Source: Actinomycetes bacterium
Lineage (GTDB): Bacteria > Actinomycetota > Actinomycetes > Actinomycetales > Actinomycetaceae
Reading direction: 5' to 3'
NCBI GenBank assembly: GCA_023387755.1
Contig: JAEWHO010000104.1
Location: 1 to 8,422 of the forward strand
DNA length: 8,422 nt
The position numbers and the translations under genes are program-made. Shown here one piece after another: positions 6,125-8,422 of this stretch. Within the stretch, counting starts at the first letter, position 1, and each line of letters opens with the position of its first letter. The notes under the pieces are model-generated. The model saw nothing but the letters and a program-made list of their open reading frames with translations. It did no database searches and had not been told where the DNA came from.

Positions 6125-6137
6125 TACAGTTGGGGCT
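6125..6137 (+). promoter_or_regulatory. Candidate leaderless -10 element for the monooxygenase-like gene
   Basis: TACAGT (6125-6130) is followed by seven bases (TGGGGCT) and ATG 6138. The 13-base layout is nearly the same as at the RecB-family gene (TAGGGT, TGGAGCT, ATG). The -35 region is poor. The two divergent start codons here are 60 bp apart. Confidence 0.45.
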
Positions 6138-6482
6138 ATGAGCATTATCGTGACAAACGAGATCACTGTACCCGCCGAGCGGGCTGAAGCGGTGGCCGCT
6201 AAATTCGCAGAAAACTCACGGTCCCTGGCCTCGGTCGACGGGTTTGAGGGATTCCAGTTATGCCGCCCCACCTCCCCGGCGGATGATCGTTGGCTGGTCG
6301 TCACCCACTGGCGTGATAACGCCGCCTATGCTGCCTGGCGAGATTCCCGCGGCTATGCGCAATCACATCCGCGGGGGCAACATGGGGCCGGTTCTGTGGT
6401 GCGTCACTACCAGGTCGAGATCGACTGCCCCGCCGCCGGATCAGACGGTTCCAACGCCGGATTAGAAGGTACCGAAGAATAG
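6138..6482 (+). CDS. Haem-degrading monooxygenase-like protein (IsdG/MhuD/ABM fold)
   Basis: This 114-aa protein is a dimeric alpha-beta barrel antibiotic-biosynthesis-monooxygenase domain closest in appearance to the IsdG/MhuD haem oxygenases. The N-terminus MSIIVTNEITVP aligns with M. tuberculosis MhuD (MPVVKINAIEVP) and places Asn7 at the catalytic position. GFEGFQLCRP (35-44) and LVVTHW (53-58) match the family core. Trp67 and the haem-ligand candidate His77 complete the Asn-Trp-His triad, with S. aureus IsdG numbering (N7/W67/H77). It would cleave haem in the cytosol and release iron if true, but some ABM proteins act on other substrates. The C-terminal tail after about residue 98 is polar and probably disordered, and its last codons overlap the permease gene on the other strand by 21 bp. 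No haem importer is visible here. Confidence 0.85.
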   Translation: MSIIVTNEITVPAERAEAVAAKFAENSRSLASVDGFEGFQLCRPTSPADDRWLVVTHWRDNAAYAAWRDSRGYAQSHPRGQHGAGSVVRHYQVEIDCPAAGSDGSNAGLEGTEE

Positions 6483-7511
6483 CAGTCCGACAACGACGGC
6501 ACTGCCGAAGGCAGACGCGAATACGAGCGGCAGGAAACGGAGTGTAAAGGCGCGTCCGAAGGCCCCGACCTGCATGGAGATCAGCTTGATGTCGACGACC
6601 GGGCCGACGACGAGGAATACCAGCTGGGCCGTCGGAGATACGGCCGTGAACGATGCGGCCACGAAGGCGTCTGCCTCTGAACACAGGGACAGCACGATCG
6701 CGAATAGCGCCATGATCGCAATGACCAGCACCGGTTGGCTGGAGAGCTGAATGAACCAGGTGGCGGGGATGAGGACTTTCACCAGCCCGGCCACCATCGC
6801 GCCGATGACGAGAAATCCGCCGGCTTGAGTGAGATCATGCAGGGCTTCGTGTTGGAAGACCGTCCACTTTGACGCCGTCGGGGATGAATGCGGGCAGCAC
6901 CCACCTTGGCTGTGCTCGGTGCCGGTGCCACGAATCAGCGAGTTATTACCCCATATCAGCCACAGCCAGCCGGCGATGACTACGGCCGCCAGGGAGGCAA
7001 TAAAACGCGCCCATGCCATAGCTGGCAGGGAGTAGAAAGCTACCGCCGTGGAGACGATCACGACCGGGTTAAGCGACGGCGAAGCCATCATGAAGGCCAG
7101 GGAGGCTGCCGGTGATAGTCCCTGCCGCATGAGGGAACGGGTCACGGGCACTGAAGCACACTCGCATCCGGGCAGGGCAATCGCGGCAACAGAGGACACC
7201 GGCACATCGAGGAAGGGGCTGCCCGGAGTTACGCGGCGCAGGAACTCCCCCGGAGCCAGGGCCGTGATGAGGGCAGACACCAGCACGCCGAGGACCAAGA
7301 ATGGCAGCGACTGGATAATAATGGCGACGGTGATGGCGGCCCAGGCTTCGGCCCGTCCGCCCAGCGGCAAGGCCGGGTGCTCAGCACTGCCGTACCCGAC
7401 ACCGAATTGGGACCACACCACTACCGCGATACCTGCTGCGAGAGCGGTAAAGAAAGCGAGATGGGTGGGTGTGCGCCGCTGGGCTCTGGGGGTGATGGCG
7501 GATTTTTTCAC
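6462..7511 (-). CDS. DUF318/UPF0718 family permease (YcgR-like)
   Basis: This 349-aa protein (from GTG 7511) is a predicted integral membrane permease of the PF03773 family, about eight hydrophobic helices (near 17-33, 57-83, 105-115, 137-162, 166-188, 230-250, 260-277 and 296-347). Signatures include PGCECASVPVTRSL (114-127) with Cys116 and Cys118, SPSLNPVVI (144-152), and LCSEADAFVAASF (276-288) with Cys277. Family members have been linked to export of metal or organoarsenical compounds (ArsP) and, as YcgR, are encoded beside YcgQ; the substrate here is unknown. A hydrophilic loop at about 190-218 has His200 and CCPH (205-208), a possible metal-binding site. The frame is open back to a TTG at 7568, which would overlap the upstream gene by 29 bp, so the GTG 28 nt after that gene is preferred. 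It is co-transcribed with the TIGR03943 gene. Confidence 0.88.
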   Translation of the reverse strand: MKKSAITPRAQRRTPTHLAFFTALAAGIAVVVWSQFGVGYGSAEHPALPLGGRAEAWAAITVAIIIQSLPFLVLGVLVSALITALAPGEFLRRVTPGSPFLDVPVSSVAAIALPGCECASVPVTRSLMRQGLSPAASLAFMMASPSLNPVVIVSTAVAFYSLPAMAWARFIASLAAVVIAGWLWLIWGNNSLIRGTGTEHSQGGCCPHSSPTASKWTVFQHEALHDLTQAGGFLVIGAMVAGLVKVLIPATWFIQLSSQPVLVIAIMALFAIVLSLCSEADAFVAASFTAVSPTAQLVFLVVGPVVDIKLISMQVGAFGRAFTLRFLPLVFASAFGSAVVVGLLFFGTF

Positions 7512-7539
7512 AGATGCGAACTTTCGGATGCGATAACGC

Positions 7540-8313
7540 TTACAGGTAGGGGTTTGACGGTGGATCAATAGGCGTCACCTCGCTGGGGATAATCAGCAGT
7601 TTGTTATCCCCGGGCTTCACCTGAGTGCGCCCTCGTACCCGCACCCATTGATCATCACTAAGCTCCGTCAGCGGCCCGTCTTCTAACTTCACGGAATAGG
7701 AAATTGCATCGGCTGCGCAGCAGTAGATTTTGTACCGATTCACCCATACTCCAGCGCCGCCCAGCCGTGGGTCCCCATGGGAGACGAAACCGATAAACTC
7801 TACTTCCACTCCATCCAAGGTGGAAACGTCGCCGAAGGTGAAACGATCTGAAAGCTCTTCGAGGGTGACCTTATTAACCGTATCGCGTTCGAGCGTGACC
7901 GTGTTGATGGTGCCGGCCGTACTGACTTTCACCCGCTGGGTAGCGGATGTATTCGCAGAGGAAGCAGTGGTCAACAGTGCCGCCCCCAGCGGGTCGGGCG
8001 CGGCGAGGGTGACCAGCAGGACCGGCAGGAGCAACATCCACGCCACCCGCCGCACCGAGGGCTCCCCAGCGTGGGTGTGGGCGGACGACGACGTACCCGC
8101 CCGCCATGCTTGCCCCCGCCATTCTTGCCACAGGACGGAGGCAGCCAGGGCAATAACTGCTGCGGCGGCCACGGCCATGAACGGGATCCAAAACCCCTTG
8201 ATATAGGTGAGAATACGGCCGCTAGCCACCAGCGCGAGGACGAGCAGACCAAAGAGCATCCATATCGCTGCTTGCACGGCCGATGGTGATAGGCGCGCAC
8301 GCGGGTCTGCCAT
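7540..8313 (-). CDS. TIGR03943-family putative permease subunit (YcgQ-like)
   Basis: This 257-aa protein begins with hydrophobic segments near residues 14-32, 42-62 and 89-108, followed by a large soluble, probably extracytoplasmic, domain. The signature is YKIYCCAADA (194-203) with the adjacent pair Cys198-Cys199, matching the CCAADA motif of TIGR03943/UPF0703 proteins such as B. subtilis YcgQ. HTHAGE (79-84) in the loop between helices 2 and 3 is a possible metal-contact site. This family is routinely encoded next to a DUF318 permease, as here, and the two are thought to form one transport unit; substrate unproven. The start is ATG 8313 rather than the in-frame TTG one codon upstream, because GAAGGGA lies 7 nt before the ATG. 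It is the first gene of a two-gene operon. Confidence 0.88.
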   Translation of the reverse strand: MADPRARLSPSAVQAAIWMLFGLLVLALVASGRILTYIKGFWIPFMAVAAAAVIALAASVLWQEWRGQAWRAGTSSSAHTHAGEPSVRRVAWMLLLPVLLVTLAAPDPLGAALLTTASSANTSATQRVKVSTAGTINTVTLERDTVNKVTLEELSDRFTFGDVSTLDGVEVEFIGFVSHGDPRLGGAGVWVNRYKIYCCAADAISYSVKLEDGPLTELSDDQWVRVRGRTQVKPGDNKLLIIPSEVTPIDPPSNPYL

Positions 8314-8320
8314 CAATATG

Positions 8321-8327
8321 TCCCTTC
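8321..8327 (-). promoter_or_regulatory. Shine-Dalgarno for the TIGR03943 gene
   Basis: On the minus strand GAAGGGA lies 7 nt before ATG 8313. It is the only well-placed ribosome binding site in the window and implies a leadered transcript, in contrast to the other transcription units. The upstream region to 8422 has TATGGA (8363-8358) 17 nt after TTTGCG as a weak promoter candidate, and a small GGCG-CAAA-CGCC inverted repeat at 8378-8389. Confidence 0.5.
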
Positions 8328-8422
8328 GTATGCGTGGCCGGGGTGTTCTCTACCATTCCATACCGGGCCGGCTAGGTGGCGCAAACGCCCCCCCAGCCCG
8401 CCAGGCTCCGACGGTATATATT

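Noticed and set aside
8378..8389. GGCG-CAAA-CGCC inverted repeat as an operator or riboswitch
   Set aside because: Arms of 4 bp in GC-rich DNA are expected by chance, and it resembles no operator I know.

Overview
This window looks like an ordinary chromosomal stretch of a high-GC actinobacterium (Actinomycetota). The evidence is the high-GC coding sequence, a mycothiol ligase gene (mshC, essentially restricted to Actinobacteria), an actinobacterial-type TrmI, and a RecB-family nuclease beside trmI as in mycobacteria. A member of or near Actinomycetaceae is possible, but that is only an impression. There are no tRNA or rRNA genes, CRISPR arrays, insertion sequences or integration signs. The ten genes are tightly packed and alternate in direction.

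Left part (1-4775). trmI (tRNA m1A58 methyltransferase, minus strand) is divergent from a stand-alone RecB-family Fe-S nuclease (plus strand). The nuclease converges on, and overlaps by 63 bp, a minus-strand operon read as uppP (undecaprenyl-diphosphate phosphatase), mshC (mycothiol ligase), then a HAD phosphatase. The gaps in this operon are 4 nt and 1 nt, so the genes are co-transcribed and probably translationally coupled.

Middle (4776-6482). An aldo/keto reductase-like gene is divergent from uppP and carries Gln at the expected catalytic His. It converges on a small protein with an extremely acidic tail. Divergent from that is a short haem-monooxygenase-like protein of the IsdG/MhuD fold with the N7/W67/H77 catalytic triad intact.

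Right part (6462-8422). A minus-strand pair encodes a TIGR03943-family (YcgQ-like) membrane protein followed by a DUF318/UPF0718 (YcgR-like) permease. Both carry cysteine motifs suggesting metal or thiol chemistry. The permease 3' end overlaps the monooxygenase 3' end by 21 bp.

The most striking pattern lies in the start regions rather than in one gene. Seven of the ten genes have an actinobacterial-type -10 hexamer (TANNNT) ending just 6-8 nt before the start codon, and they lack a well-placed Shine-Dalgarno. That is the layout of leaderless mRNAs. Only the TIGR03943 gene has a convincing Shine-Dalgarno, and the HAD and permease genes sit inside operons. I found no clear new defence, mobile or biosynthetic system. 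The items most worth follow-up are the leaderless start set, the His-to-Gln aldo/keto reductase, the acidic-tail protein, and the possible metal/haem grouping at 6138-8313.
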